Both the position numbers and the translations under genes were made by a program. Below the pieces are notes generated by a model. It was not told the origin of the DNA. It saw only the letters and a program-made list of their open reading frames with translations, and did no database searches. A DNA stretch of 64,000 nt, taken from Bartonella vinsonii subsp. vinsonii (GTDB lineage: Bacteria > Pseudomonadota > Alphaproteobacteria > Rhizobiales > Rhizobiaceae). The first letter of the stretch is position 1, and each line of letters starts with the position of its first letter. Positions 11,742 to 21,883 of the stretch are shown piece by piece. The stretch lies in contig NZ_CADEAJ010000002.1 in the NCBI RefSeq assembly GCF_902825235.1, positions 124,001 to 188,000 of the forward strand, written 5' to 3'.

Positions 11742-12845
11742 TTATTTTAGGCGGTTTGAAATTTTTTGCTCCTTTGTTGATTGCGTTTTTTTCCGTTTTA
11801 TTGTTGCTTGATTAGGGGTGTTTTTACCAGATTTTCCTTTTCGATTTTCCAAAATACCAGTGTCCGTGGTTGGTCCCATATGTGCAAGGTCTGGTTTGGA
11901 GAAAAGACTTGGTTGTAACACGGGCTCATGGGTGGATTGTTCGCTATGATGTGTTAAGGGGTTCTCAGCGATTTCTAGTTCTATCTTTTGTAATTGTTTG
12001 ATTTCATCGTGAAGTCGCGCTGCTTCTTCAAAGTTGAGATCAGCAGCCGCTTCATGCATTAATTTTTCAAGGTGTTTAATATGAGATGCTAAATTGTTGC
12101 CAATCATATTTTCTCTCTCGATGACATCAGAGATATTTGTGCGAATATGGTTGTTTTCATAGCCTGAATTGAGAATATCTCCGATATTTTTTTTGATACT
12201 TTTGGGTGTGATATGGTGTTCTTCATTATAGGCGATTTGTTTTTGTCGACGTCTTTGTGTTTCCTGTAAGGCTCGTTCTATGGAGCCTGTGATTGTATCT
12301 GCGTAGAGGATGACACGGCCATCTACGTTACGTGCTGCACGTCCGATTGTTTGTATGAGGGAAGTTTCAGAGCGCAGAAACCCCTCCTTATCGGCATCTA
12401 GAATGGCGACAAAACCACATTCTGGAATATCTAAGCCTTCTCGAAGCAGGTTGATACCGATGAGGACATCGAAGGTGCCAATTCGCAGATCGCATAGAAT
12501 TTCAATGCGTTCTAATGTATCAATATCAGAATGCATATAGCGTACGCGGATACCTTGTTCGTGGAGATATTCTGTCAAATCTTCGGCCATACGCTTTGTG
12601 AGAACAGTTACCAATGTACGGTAGCTTTTATGAGTTGTTTTGCAAATTTCGTTCACAACATCATCAACCTGATTGCGCGCTGGGCGAACCTCTGTTGAGG
12701 GATCAATAAGGCCTGTTGGACGAATAATTTGTTCAGCAAAAGTGCCTTGAGATTCTTCCATTTCCCAGCGTCTAGGTGTTGCGGAGACAGCAATAGTTTG
12801 TGGGCGCATGGCATCCCGTTCTGTTCCTATGAAAAATTGATGCAA
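11742..12845 (-). pseudogene. Truncated uvrB copy (C-terminal half)
   Basis: Encodes UvrB helicase domain 2 and the UVR domain. From [14 protein letters not shown] onward it matches the full uvrB at 14115-16283, including LREGLDIPE and TIGRAARN. The first ten residues come from antisense of a gloB fragment at the duplication junction. It lacks the Walker A domain, beta-hairpin and DEAD-like motif, so it cannot act as UvrB alone. It carries changes at conserved positions (SATPG to SATPR, Arg to Cys twice). It keeps a ~60-residue basic C-terminal tail (after HEPVLQPSLF) that the full copy has lost. Expression is not shown. Confidence 0.85.
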
Positions 12846-12992
12846 TCTCTTCGAGAAAAAGTTTTGCCTTTAGGTGATGATGTTTGTTTCATTTGCGGCC
12901 ATGGTCTAGGAAGCCGCATAGGCTATGAGCGCCAAAACAATCTTTTTCTGCGAGGGATTTCAGAGAGAGAGATGTATAAAAACCCGCTTTAG
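12819..12992 (+). pseudogene. 3' fragment of the MBL-fold gene (gloB-like)
   Basis: Repeats the end of the gene at 9549-10199: KLMQSLREKVLPLGDDVCF, then ICGHG and IGYERQNN. It starts abruptly at the junction with the truncated uvrB copy, around 12817-12819. It lacks the metal-binding HxHxDH part. The open frame that includes it (from 12729) begins in antisense uvrB and is not a real gene. Confidence 0.85.
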
Positions 12993-13007
12993 AGCGGGCT
13001 TTTTTAT
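12979..13007 (+). terminator. Rho-independent terminator
   Basis: Stem CCCGCT-TTAG-AGCGGG followed by C and six T. It is positioned like the terminator after the intact gloB-like gene at 10203-10229 but has a different stem. Confidence 0.8.
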
Positions 13008-13034
13008 AATGTTATTTTAATTTACCAAGTTAAT

Positions 13035-13658
13035 TCAATTTACTGGAGCATAGCAGCGATGATCTACGCCATCACTGCCTCGAAAAGTTCCTGTTTGAGG
13101 GTTGAATGAACGGTATTTTTTCTTGCAATATTGAAGCCACTTAGCTTTCAAAGATTGGTTGAGTGGCGGATTTTGCACTGGTGGTTGTACTTTATAAACC
13201 ACCTGTTTTTGCGGACCTTTTTGATAAATTATCTGATTTTGTGGTGAGGCTTGATAGATAATTTGAGGCTGTTCTGATTTTTTGAGCATTTTACTCAAAA
13301 CTGCAGCTGCCACAAGACCTAAAACACCTACAACTAAAACACCTCCTTGAATATTACTGTGTTTTGTCTTTTTATGTTCGGCATAATGATATGTTTTGCT
13401 TTCAACATGATGATGTTGTTGTTCACTCCAGCTACGGCTAAAATAATGACGCTTGTGGGGATCATCAAAAGAGTGATGTTTACTATAAAAAGAATGGGAG
13501 CTAAAATTGCGAGACGGTAAACCAGTCTCCCTCTTCATTTCACTCATTGTATTATTACTATGATACCATGCTATATCCGCAAGCGTTGTATTTAGCGGCA
13601 TGAAAACGATTGCAGTTGACATTGCTGATAATACTGCTAGCTTGATCACCTTTTTCAT
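13035..13658 (-). CDS. BA14K-like secreted protein, paralogue
   Basis: A 207-residue paralogue of the gene at 10265-11002. It has the same signal peptide (MKKVIKLAVLSAMSTAIVFM), the same IYQK/VYK region and the same C-terminal BA14K module with paired cysteines (WLQYCKKKYRSFNPQ...CYAPVN). In place of 15 His there are only QQHHH. It keeps a hydrophobic segment GVLVVGVLGLVAAAVL around residues 105-122, a feature of BA14K proteins that is shortened in the other copy. The two genes arose by the tandem duplication that also copied part of uvrB and gloB. Function unknown; surface exposure is inferred. Confidence 0.8.
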   Translation of the reverse strand: MKKVIKLAVLSAMSTAIVFMPLNTTLADIAWYHSNNTMSEMKRETGLPSRNFSSHSFYSKHHSFDDPHKRHYFSRSWSEQQHHHVESKTYHYAEHKKTKHSNIQGGVLVVGVLGLVAAAVLSKMLKKSEQPQIIYQASPQNQIIYQKGPQKQVVYKVQPPVQNPPLNQSLKAKWLQYCKKKYRSFNPQTGTFRGSDGVDHRCYAPVN

Positions 13659-14114
13659 AATGATGCTCCTTGTGTAAATTCGTATTTTTCACATCCTACA
13701 CGTATCAAACTGAATAGAGCCTGAACAATTTTAGGCTTTATTGTGGCAAAACGAATAAAAAGCTATTGAGTTGAGTATGTCTTACTAAGATCATAGAATA
13801 ATATCGTGACAAAAATTTGTTTTTAAAAAATATAGTCTGCTCAGATTAATTTATAAATTCTTATGGATAGCAGATGTTTTTTATCATGAGAAAAAAACTC
13901 TGCATGGAACTTTATTTATATCATTTTGGCAAATAGAGACTGGAAAAAAAGATGTGTGAACAAAGGGTATCGGTTTTATCAACATAGACTTATAGAATGG
14001 TCATAAAATCTTCTTTTATCTTATGTTTCTCCAAAATGATGGTGTTTGTGTTTCAACCTACCTGATCAAGATCTTTCTTAGAAAAATATTTTTGGGCAAA
14101 AAAACTTTATCGTA
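13659..14114. other. Spacer within duplicated block, copy 2
   Basis: The left ~100 bases are the promoter-side region shared with 11003-11100. The right end is eroded sequence where the C-terminal tail of uvrB used to be (compare 11742-11925). No gene recognised. Confidence 0.65.
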
Positions 14115-16283
14115 TCACGTAGGTTCATGGATGGATTGTTGACTATGATGTGTTAAGGGATCATCCGCAATTGCCAATTCTATCTTTTGTAATTGTTTGA
14201 TTTCATCACGAAGGCGTGCTGCTTCTTCAAAATTAAGGTCGGCTGCTGCTTCACGCATTGATTTTTCGAGGTGTTGAATATGAAGTGCTAAATTGTTGCC
14301 GATCCTATTATTTTGCATCATAAAATTAGGAATATTTTTAGGAGTATGATCGTTTTCACCCCCTAAATTAAGAATATCGCTGATATTTTTTTTGATACTT
14401 TTGGGTGTGATATGGTGTTCTTCATTATAGGCGATTTGTTTTTGTCGACGTCTTTGTGTTTCCTGTAAGGCTCGTTCTATGGAGCCTGTCATTGTATCTG
14501 CATAGAGGATGACACGGCCATCTACGTTACGTGCTGCACGTCCGATTGTTTGTATGAGGGAAGTTTCAGAGCGCAGAAACCCCTCCTTATCAGCATCTAG
14601 AATGGCGACAAAACCACATTCTGGAATATCTAAGCCTTCTCGAAGCAGGTTGATACCGATGAGGACATCGAAGGTGCCAATTCGCAGATCGCGTAGAATT
14701 TCAATGCGTTCTAATGTATCAATATCAGAATGCATATAGCGTACGCGGATACCTTGTTCGTGGAGATATTCTGTCAAATCTTCGGCCATACGCTTTGTGA
14801 GAACAGTTACCAATGTACGGTAGCCTTTATGAGTTGTTTTGCGAATTTCGTTCACAACATCATCAACCTGATTGCGCGCTGGGCGAACCTCTGTTGAGGG
14901 ATCAATAAGGCCTGTTGGACGAATAATTTGTTCAGCAAAAATGCCTTGAGATTCTTCCATTTCCCAGCGTCCAGGTGTTGCGGAGACAGCAATAGTTTGT
15001 GGGCGCATGGCATCCCATTCTTCAAAACGCAAAGGGCGATTGTCCATACAGGAAGGGAGGCGAAATCCATATTCTGCTAGGGTTGCTTTTCTTCGAAAGT
15101 CACCTCGGTACATGCCTCCAATTTGGGGAATGGTTACATGGCTTTCATCGATAAAAACAAGAGCATCGTTTGGAATATATTCAAACAAGGTTGGTGGTGG
15201 TTCACCGGGTTTTCTTCCTGTTAAATAGCGTGAATAGTTTTCAATTCCGGGGCAGGAGCCGGTGGTTTCCAACATTTCCAAATCAAAAATTGTACGTTGT
15301 TCTAAACGTTGTGCCTCTAAAAGACGTCCAGCTGCGTTCAATTCCTCGAGGCGTTGAACGAGTTCCATTTTGATCGATTTCATCGCTTGATTTAATGTTG
15401 GTCGCGGTGTTACGTAGTGTGAATTGGCATAAATTTTGATCGATTGAAGGTTATCTGTTTTTTGTCCTGTGAGCGGATCAAATTCCGTAATTGTTTCTAC
15501 TTCATCGCCAAAGAGCGAAATACGCCAAGCACGATCTTCAAGGTGGGCAGGGAAAATTTCAATTGTATCCCCTCGGACACGAAAGGAACCACGAATGAAA
15601 TTAATATCTTGTCGATGATAGTGTTGGGCAACTAAATCGGTCAATAATTTTCGTTGATTGAGTTTGTCACCTTTTTCTATTTTGAAGGTCATCGCAGTAT
15701 AGGTTTCTACCGAACCAATCCCGTAAATACAGGATACAGATGCAACAATAATGACATCATCACGTTCAAGGACAGCGCGTGTTGCGGCATGGCGCATACG
15801 GTCAATTTGTTCATTAATGGAGGATTCTTTTTCAATATAAGTGTCAGAGCGAGCAACATAGGCTTCCGGCTGATAATAGTCGTAATAGGAAACAAAATAT
15901 TCTACGGCATTTTTGGGAAAAAAGTTTTTAAATTCTCCGTAAAGCTGTGCTGCTAGAGTTTTATTGGGTGCTAAGATCAAAGCTGGACGTTGCGTTTTTT
16001 CAATGATTTTAGCCATTGTATAGGTTTTTCCTGATCCAGTAACACCCAAAAGCACTTGCGTGCGTTCATTCTTTTCAATTCCCTCAACCAGAGTTTTGAT
16101 TGCTGTAGGTTGATCCCCTGCTGGTTCAAAGGGTGTTTTGAGTTGAAATGGAATACCACCTTCAGATTTTTCGGGGCGAACAGGGCGGTGAGGTGTCCAT
16201 AAGACTCCATTTTTAAAAAGAGGATTACCCGAGGCAATCAGTGCGGAAAGAGCTTCAACTGTTGCAGTAACACCATTTTTCAT
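14115..16283 (-). CDS. uvrB: Excinuclease ABC subunit UvrB
   Basis: Damage-verifying helicase-like subunit of nucleotide excision repair, acting with UvrA and UvrC. The 722 residues include a ~45-residue N-terminal extension and Walker A GVTGSGKT at 80-87. They also include the damage-binding beta-hairpin region ([19 protein letters not shown]), the VFIDESHV motif II, helicase motifs [14 protein letters not shown] and QTIGRAARN, and the UVR domain ([19 protein letters not shown]). The protein ends early at HEPT. The truncated copy at 11742-12845 continues for ~60 more residues, so the tail was lost here by a stop codon. All motifs needed for UvrB activity remain. Confidence 0.94.
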   Translation of the reverse strand: MKNGVTATVEALSALIASGNPLFKNGVLWTPHRPVRPEKSEGGIPFQLKTPFEPAGDQPTAIKTLVEGIEKNERTQVLLGVTGSGKTYTMAKIIEKTQRPALILAPNKTLAAQLYGEFKNFFPKNAVEYFVSYYDYYQPEAYVARSDTYIEKESSINEQIDRMRHAATRAVLERDDVIIVASVSCIYGIGSVETYTAMTFKIEKGDKLNQRKLLTDLVAQHYHRQDINFIRGSFRVRGDTIEIFPAHLEDRAWRISLFGDEVETITEFDPLTGQKTDNLQSIKIYANSHYVTPRPTLNQAMKSIKMELVQRLEELNAAGRLLEAQRLEQRTIFDLEMLETTGSCPGIENYSRYLTGRKPGEPPPTLFEYIPNDALVFIDESHVTIPQIGGMYRGDFRRKATLAEYGFRLPSCMDNRPLRFEEWDAMRPQTIAVSATPGRWEMEESQGIFAEQIIRPTGLIDPSTEVRPARNQVDDVVNEIRKTTHKGYRTLVTVLTKRMAEDLTEYLHEQGIRVRYMHSDIDTLERIEILRDLRIGTFDVLIGINLLREGLDIPECGFVAILDADKEGFLRSETSLIQTIGRAARNVDGRVILYADTMTGSIERALQETQRRRQKQIAYNEEHHITPKSIKKNISDILNLGGENDHTPKNIPNFMMQNNRIGNNLALHIQHLEKSMREAAADLNFEEAARLRDEIKQLQKIELAIADDPLTHHSQQSIHEPT

Positions 16284-16411
16284 TCATTCTTCCTTGATAT
16301 AGAAATATATGTGTTTTTAAAATATCCCATTCACCAGTTTGAGTAAAAGAACGATAAAGCGTTATTTAGCAGTTTTGTTTCGGCTTATTGAAACTTTCAT
16401 AGGATATTTGA

Positions 16412-16819
16412 TTACTTCTCTGAAGAGTTTCTTTTAACGTTTTTAGTATGATAACAGCTGCTTTTGTTTATACCATAAAAATGTTCACTATGCTGATTAT
16501 GGATATTAAGGCCATACATATTGCAAGTTGTTTCTGGAAACATCGCATACGTATGATAAAGGTCATTTCCCTCTTTAAATGCGAGGTAACGAGATGATAC
16601 CCAACCTGTTTGAGTGTTGTATCTGATATGGCACCAGTTTCCTTCACAGGTTTGGACAAAGACCAATTTTCCTGCGGGAATGAGTCCACGAAGGGCATGT
16701 TGCGTGCTTGGTCCTACTCTAAGATTAAGATTGCTTACAACAAAAGCATCTGCGGCTCTAGATACCGTTGTGTTTAGAAAGAGAAAGTTAAACACAAAAA
16801 AAAATATTAAATTTTTCAT
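16412..16819 (-). CDS. Secreted bacterial SH3-domain protein
   Basis: A 135-residue protein with a signal peptide (hydrophobic IFFFVFNFLFLNTTV then an SRAADA cleavage region) and a bacterial SH3 (SH3b) domain at residues ~25-80: NLRVGPSTQHALRGLIPAG, then WCHIRYNTQTGWVSSRYLA. Such domains often bind the cell wall. The C-terminal 50 residues are not recognised and contain four cysteines across the mature protein. It stands alone between uvrB and greA. Envelope location is inferred. Confidence 0.75.
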   Translation of the reverse strand: MKNLIFFFVFNFLFLNTTVSRAADAFVVSNLNLRVGPSTQHALRGLIPAGKLVFVQTCEGNWCHIRYNTQTGWVSSRYLAFKEGNDLYHTYAMFPETTCNMYGLNIHNQHSEHFYGINKSSCYHTKNVKRNSSEK

Positions 16820-17143
16820 TTTTCCACAGAGGGTCCCTTCAGAGATTTCTCTTCACTTCTTATAAGATCTCCTTCACTATATTATTATAAAGAAGAAAAA
16901 ATACAATTGTTTCTTCTTTAAGCTTTTGATTATAAGAGCTTAGGTGAATATTTTAACGCACCAATATTGGAACTATTTAAACAAAATGTGGTGAGTGTTT
17001 TGTCTTCCTTTTTATTTTTATATGGAAAATAAGGATGCTGTACTATATAATTATAAATTGTGGTTTTCGGGTTCCAAAAGTGATTTTGGAAGCCGTTTTT
17101 TATGTTTTTATTGAGCCTTCCGTGTAACAGAAAGGGACGGATT
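16820..17143. other. Divergent promoter region of SH3 gene and greA
   Basis: About 320 AT-rich bases between divergent genes. It includes the repeated GGTTCC/GGAAGCC-type stretch near 17069-17096 (TTTCGGGTTCCAAAAGTGAT then TTTTGGAAGCC), a possible hairpin in the greA leader. No gene seen. Confidence 0.4.
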
Positions 17144-17617
17144 ATGAAAAAAGTTCCGATGACTACAGCTGGTTTTGAAAGTCTTAAAGAAGAGTTGCGT
17201 TGGCGTCAACAACAGGAACGTCCACGGATTATTGAAGCAATTTCTGAGGCGCGTGCGCATGGGGATCTTTCAGAAAATGCCGAATATCATGCCGCTAAAG
17301 AAGCACAAAGTCATAATGAGGGGCGTATCAATGAGCTTGAAGATTATATTGCGCGGGCGGAAGTTATTAATGTCTCGCGTCTTTCAGGTGACAAAATCAA
17401 ATTTGGAGCCACTATCAAGCTTTTGGACGAGGATACTGAAGAAAAAAAGGTTTATCAAATTGTTGGTGATCAAGAAGCTGACGTAAAAACGGGCAAAATC
17501 TCTATTTCCTCACCTATTGCACGTGCACTTATTGGAAAGCAAGAGGGTGATGTGATTGAGGTGAATGCACCTGGTGGAGCGCATAATTATGAAATTATTG
17601 AAGTTCAGTATATCTAA
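17144..17617 (+). CDS. greA: Transcription elongation factor GreA
   Basis: Rescues backtracked RNA polymerase by stimulating transcript cleavage. The 157 residues are the usual length. The N-terminal coiled coil carries the acidic tip in [18 protein letters not shown], and the C-terminal domain has [21 protein letters not shown] 17144 is preferred over the upstream in-frame start at 17102 because it follows an AAGGGA ribosome-binding site and gives the family N-terminus MKKVPMT. A glycosyltransferase gene follows after 6 bases, so the two are likely cotranscribed. Confidence 0.95.
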   Translation: MKKVPMTTAGFESLKEELRWRQQQERPRIIEAISEARAHGDLSENAEYHAAKEAQSHNEGRINELEDYIARAEVINVSRLSGDKIKFGATIKLLDEDTEEKKVYQIVGDQEADVKTGKISISSPIARALIGKQEGDVIEVNAPGGAHNYEIIEVQYI

Positions 17618-17623
17618 ACTGTT

Positions 17624-18683
17624 ATGCGTGTGTCTTTAAAAGAGACTGATATTATTGCTCCTCATTTTAAAAAGCGGTTATCAGGCGTAACATCTACAGT
17701 TATTCAGCTTATTCCATTACAGCGCACGCAAGGTGTGCGTATATCCACTTTTGGTTTTGGATTACCTAAAAATTTGCCCGCTCTTGCCTTTAAAGATCTT
17801 TTCGGGCTTTGGAAAAGTCCGATAGGAAGGCCCTTTCGTATTTGGCATGCACGACGCAATATTGAAATGCTTTGTGGAGTCTTTTTACGCGATGTTTTGC
17901 GGATGAAGCTAAGGCTCATCTTTACATCGGCTTCTCGACGTCATCATAAGCCTTTTACCAAATGGTTGTTGCGCCGTATGGATAAGGTTATTGCTACCAG
18001 TGCATGCACGGGGACTTACTTAGAGGTGCCTCATCAGGTTATTATGCATGGGGTGGATGTTAGGCGTTTTTCTCCACCACAAACTGTTGAAGATTATTTT
18101 GCTTCGTCAGGGTTTCCTGGAAAATATGCGGTGGGGTGTTTTGGGCGTGTGCGTTATTTAAAGGGCGTCGATTTGTTTGTGGATGCAATGATAGCATTAT
18201 TACCACGCTATCCTGAATGGACAGCACTTATTGCTGGTCGTACGACAGAACAACATTATCATTTTGAAAAAAAATTACGCCAGAAGGTTACTGAAGCCGG
18301 TTTGGATGATCGTATTATTTTTCTTGGTGAGGTGCTGAATACACCGGTGTGGTATCGTCGCTTGTCGCTTTATGTAGCGCCTTCTCGTATGGAGGGTTTT
18401 GGTTTAACTCCATTGGAGGCAATGGCGTCACAAACAGCTGTTGTGACCAGTGATGTGGGAATTTTTAAAGAATTGGTAGGTAGAGGGGACAGGAACGGTT
18501 GTGAAAGTAGGAGATGGAGATGCTTTAACAGAAGCTATTGAACCTTATCTTGCTGATTTAGAAAAAACCTTAGCAGCAGGGCAAAAAGCGTTAACCCATG
18601 TTCGTACACATTTTCCTTTGGAAAAGGAGGCGGCAGCAATCGGAAGTGTTTACGAGGAACTATTTGCGGAGAAAACACTTTAA
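17624..18683 (+). pseudogene. LpsB/LpcC-type glycosyltransferase, frameshifted near the C terminus
   Basis: A GT-B family 4 glycosyltransferase, probably a lipopolysaccharide core mannosyl/glucosyltransferase like rhizobial LpsB/LpcC. It has IWHARRNIEM early, GRVRYLKGVDLF and the EGFGLTPLEAMA nucleotide-sugar motif (E-x7-E). After ELV at about 18478 the frame runs off into ~18 unrelated residues and stops at 18541. The true C-terminus continues in another frame (GTGTVVKVGDGDAL to 18683). Removing one G from GTAGGTA around 18475-18484 restores the reading. The truncated product would keep the sugar-nucleotide motif but lose the last helices (~60 residues); activity is uncertain. Confidence 0.8.
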
Positions 18684-19208
18684 ATATATCCGGAAATTTT
18701 CTTGAGAAGTGGAAAAAATGGCCTTCTTTAAACATCTCAAGGGAACAGTTCAATAATCAAATATTATGTCACAAAATTGAGATGTGTTTTTAAAGTGATG
18801 TAACAACAGACTCTCAGAGTTTTTCATAAAAGAATTGAAATTTTATGTTTTCAGAATGATGGAGATCACAGGTAAAAGGGTGATTATTTCTTACTTTTGT
18901 AATGTTTTTTTTAAGAGAGTATGCTGTTCTTTATTATGGATCTGAACTCTTGAAGCTGTTTTTATTGCTCCTTGAGAGGAGAGGTTGTGCGTTTTTCAAT
19001 AATAAAAATTCTATTAAGTGCACCACAGTAGAAAAAAGTATTTGTGAAGGATTGATTATTTTCTAAAAGAAAAATCATTGTTAAAATAACTTAGCTGAAG
19101 TGCGTGAAGTTTTTAAAGATTCTTTAATAGATTGAATTAAAGTTCAATTTTATGCATATATTATTGAGCCTATAAATTTCTTATCATTACAAAATTAAAT
19201 GCCATTTA
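18684..19208. other. Spacer between glycosyltransferase and trkH
   Basis: 525 AT-rich bases between convergent genes. No coding pattern, hairpin terminator or repeat stood out. Confidence 0.4.
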
Positions 19209-20615
19209 TTAAAATTGTTCACGCCAAAAGGCGGGAATAAAAAGAACGAATATGGTTATAATCTCAAGACGTCCTGCGAGCATGAGAAAACTCAAAATCC
19301 ACAGTGCGTTATCATTAATTGTGGAAAAATTACCAGCAGGACCGATAATATCTCCAAAACCTGGACCAATATTTGAAAGGGCGGTTAAAACTCCGGTAAA
19401 TGCAGATGTAAAATCAAGTCCAGTTGTGAGCAAAAGTGCAGTGCCGATAACAAGACAGAACATATAAAGACATACAAAAAACAAAACTGCTTTGGCAACG
19501 TCGCTCGATATATTTGAGTGATCATAGTGTGTTTTTATAATAACATTAGGCGAAAGAAGTTTTGCTATATTGGTTTGTGTAATACGCCAAAGAATAATGA
19601 GGCGATTAATTTTCATACCACCAGAGGTAGAGCCTGCACATCCCCCCGTAAAAGAAATAATGAAAAAAATTCCAAGTGCAAAAGGTCCCCAAAGTTGGTA
19701 ATCTTCTGCGCTATAGCCCGTGGTGCTTATAATAGATGAAAGGTGAAAAATAACATCGAGGAAAATCCAGTGAAAGGTGCGATGATCATGAAGACGTAAC
19801 CATGCTGCTAAGGCAAAGCTAAAGAAGAAAACAATATTGAGAAAAACAATTACTTGTGGATCAATGAAGCGTTTGGAGTGACCTGGAAGCACTAATTTAA
19901 CATAAAGCACAAAGGGTAAGGCAGAGAGCAACATAAAGATTGTTGAAACAATCAAGATAGCTGGTTTACCAGAAAAATAGCCAAAAGAGGCGTCGTGGGT
20001 TGAGAAACCAGCTGTCGCGACTGTGCTCATTGCGTGGTTGATGGCATCAAATAAACTCATGCCTGAAGCAAAATAGGAGAGCATACAAGCCAATGTTAGT
20101 CCAACATAAGCTATGATAATTCCGTTAGCAATTTGGTTGATGCGGGGCAATATTTTTTCAGATTTATCTGATGATTCCATATGAAATAGTCGCACTCCAC
20201 CAACACGCAGTGAAGGCAAAAGCAATAAGGCTAAACCGATAAAGCCAATACCTCCAATCCAACATATGAGGGAACGCCATAACAAAATACTTCGTGACAA
20301 ATTGTCAAGACCAGTGAGCACTGTGGAGCCTGTCGTTGTAATACCAGAGACGGATTCAAAGATTGCTCCTGCTAGCGAAATTGGTAGAGGAGAAAGATAA
20401 AGGGGAAGGGCGCCCACGACACTTCCTGTTAGCCAAAGACAAACAGTGAGCATAAAGCCAAGCCGTGCCGAAAAACGACAGGTCGCACCACTCGTTGCTA
20501 AAAGAATCAGCGTTGCTAGCATGGTGGTTATGGCGCAAGAGTAGAGAAAGATTATCCAATTATGATTGTTGTCGTGCAAATCCACAAAAATTGGCAGAAG
20601 CATTGCTCCTCCCAT
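19209..20615 (-). CDS. trkH: TrkH-family potassium uptake protein
   Basis: Membrane subunit of the Trk potassium uptake system, working with cytoplasmic TrkA. The 468-residue protein has repeated membrane-pore-membrane units with filter-like segments (ESVSGITTTGSTVL, HAMSTVATAGFSTHD, SSIISTTGYSAEDY, TALSNIGPGFGDI). The frame stays open for 18 more residues upstream of ATG 20615 (to a stop at about 20670), encoding a plausible first-helix start (VIFQFIINVCARFALI) but with no ATG, GTG or TTG. The true N-terminus may thus start at an unusual codon, or the 5' end may be damaged. TrkA is not in this window. Confidence 0.88.
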   Translation of the reverse strand: MGGAMLLPIFVDLHDNNHNWIIFLYSCAITTMLATLILLATSGATCRFSARLGFMLTVCLWLTGSVVGALPLYLSPLPISLAGAIFESVSGITTTGSTVLTGLDNLSRSILLWRSLICWIGGIGFIGLALLLLPSLRVGGVRLFHMESSDKSEKILPRINQIANGIIIAYVGLTLACMLSYFASGMSLFDAINHAMSTVATAGFSTHDASFGYFSGKPAILIVSTIFMLLSALPFVLYVKLVLPGHSKRFIDPQVIVFLNIVFFFSFALAAWLRLHDHRTFHWIFLDVIFHLSSIISTTGYSAEDYQLWGPFALGIFFIISFTGGCAGSTSGGMKINRLIILWRITQTNIAKLLSPNVIIKTHYDHSNISSDVAKAVLFFVCLYMFCLVIGTALLLTTGLDFTSAFTGVLTALSNIGPGFGDIIGPAGNFSTINDNALWILSFLMLAGRLEIITIFVLFIPAFWREQF

Positions 20616-20912
20616 GATTAATGCAAAACGTGCACAGACATTGATAATAAACTGAAAAATGACCGTTACCTATCTTTGTATGACTTTTTGTTACAATTTT
20701 ATGCTCATAAGAATTTACGTTTTTTTCTTTATAGGATAAAGATTAATTTCTATATTATGCGTGCCTTGATGGAATTGACGATGATCTTTTTATTAAACTT
20801 GAAAAGAATTACATATACACAATAATTTAAATTGTTGAATTTTTTTTTAAAAAAGGCTCCATTTCATTCTAATTTATAGAATAATTAAGTAAGAAAAAAT
20901 AAAGGGGATTCG

Positions 20913-21866
20913 ATGGTACAGTCGCATATTCGTTTGCTTATTATTGGCTCAGGTCCAGCTGGTTATACAGCGGCGATTTATGCAGCGAGAGCAATGCTCA
21001 AACCCGTTTTGGTTACTGGCATGCAGCAGGGGGGACAGTTGACGATTACAACTGATGTTGAGAATTATCCAGGTTTTGCTGATTCGATTCAAGGACCATG
21101 GTTGATGGAACAAATGGCAAAACAAGCTGAAAATATGGGTACAAAAATTGTCTATGATACTATTACAAAGGCTGAATTATTAAAGTACCCTTTTATCTTA
21201 CATGGAGATTTAGGAACGCAATATTGTTGCGATGCCCTCATTATTGCAACAGGGGCTAAGGCACGTTGGCTTGGTTTGGAAAGTGAACAGACTTTTATGG
21301 GAGGTGGTGTTTCTGCTTGCGCTACGTGTGATGGATTTTTTTATCGTGATAAGGATGTCATTGTTGTGGGAGGGGGAAATACAGCCGTTGAAGAAGCGCT
21401 TTATTTATCACATTTGGCAAAGAGTGTAAGCGTGGTTCATCGGCGAGATTATTTTCGGGCAGAGAAAATTTTGCAAGATAGATTGCTTGCTCGTGATAAT
21501 GTGCGTGTTCTTTGGGATCATGTTGTAGAAGAAATTGTTGGTTTGCCAGCTCAAGATTCAAGGGGAGCTATCGTGACAGGTGCACGTCTTAAAAATGTTA
21601 AGACTGGTCAAGAAATGAAGGTGAATGCCGAGGGAATATTTATCGCTATTGGTCATGACCCTGCTGTTTCTTTGTTTGAAGGACAACTGAAACAAAAAAC
21701 AGGAGGCTATTTATGGACTGCACCAGATTCAACAGCAACAAGCATTTCCGGTGTTTTTGCTGCAGGGGATGTCGCAGATGAAGTGTTCCGTCAAGCTGTA
21801 ACAGCGGCAGGAAGAGGATGTATGGCAGCGTTGGAAGCGGAACGTTTTTTAGATCTGCAAGCGTAA
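20913..21866 (+). CDS. trxB: Thioredoxin reductase
   Basis: NADPH-dependent flavoenzyme that reduces thioredoxin. It has 317 residues: FAD-binding GSGPAGYTAA at 12-21, the redox-active CATC at 136-139, NADPH-binding GGGNTAVEEA near 155-165, and the C-terminal FAD motif GVFAAGDVADE. An AAGGGG ribosome-binding site precedes ATG 20913. The LysR gene 18 bases downstream is the conserved rhizobial trxB-lsrB arrangement, suggesting cotranscription and a redox link. Confidence 0.95.
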   Translation: MVQSHIRLLIIGSGPAGYTAAIYAARAMLKPVLVTGMQQGGQLTITTDVENYPGFADSIQGPWLMEQMAKQAENMGTKIVYDTITKAELLKYPFILHGDLGTQYCCDALIIATGAKARWLGLESEQTFMGGGVSACATCDGFFYRDKDVIVVGGGNTAVEEALYLSHLAKSVSVVHRRDYFRAEKILQDRLLARDNVRVLWDHVVEEIVGLPAQDSRGAIVTGARLKNVKTGQEMKVNAEGIFIAIGHDPAVSLFEGQLKQKTGGYLWTAPDSTATSISGVFAAGDVADEVFRQAVTAAGRGCMAALEAERFLDLQA

Positions 21867-21883
21867 AAATAGGAGGTTAAATT

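Noticed and set aside
12729..12992. An 87-codon rightward frame across the duplication junction
   Set aside because: It starts in antisense uvrB and runs into the gloB fragment; it is a product of the rearrangement, not a gene.
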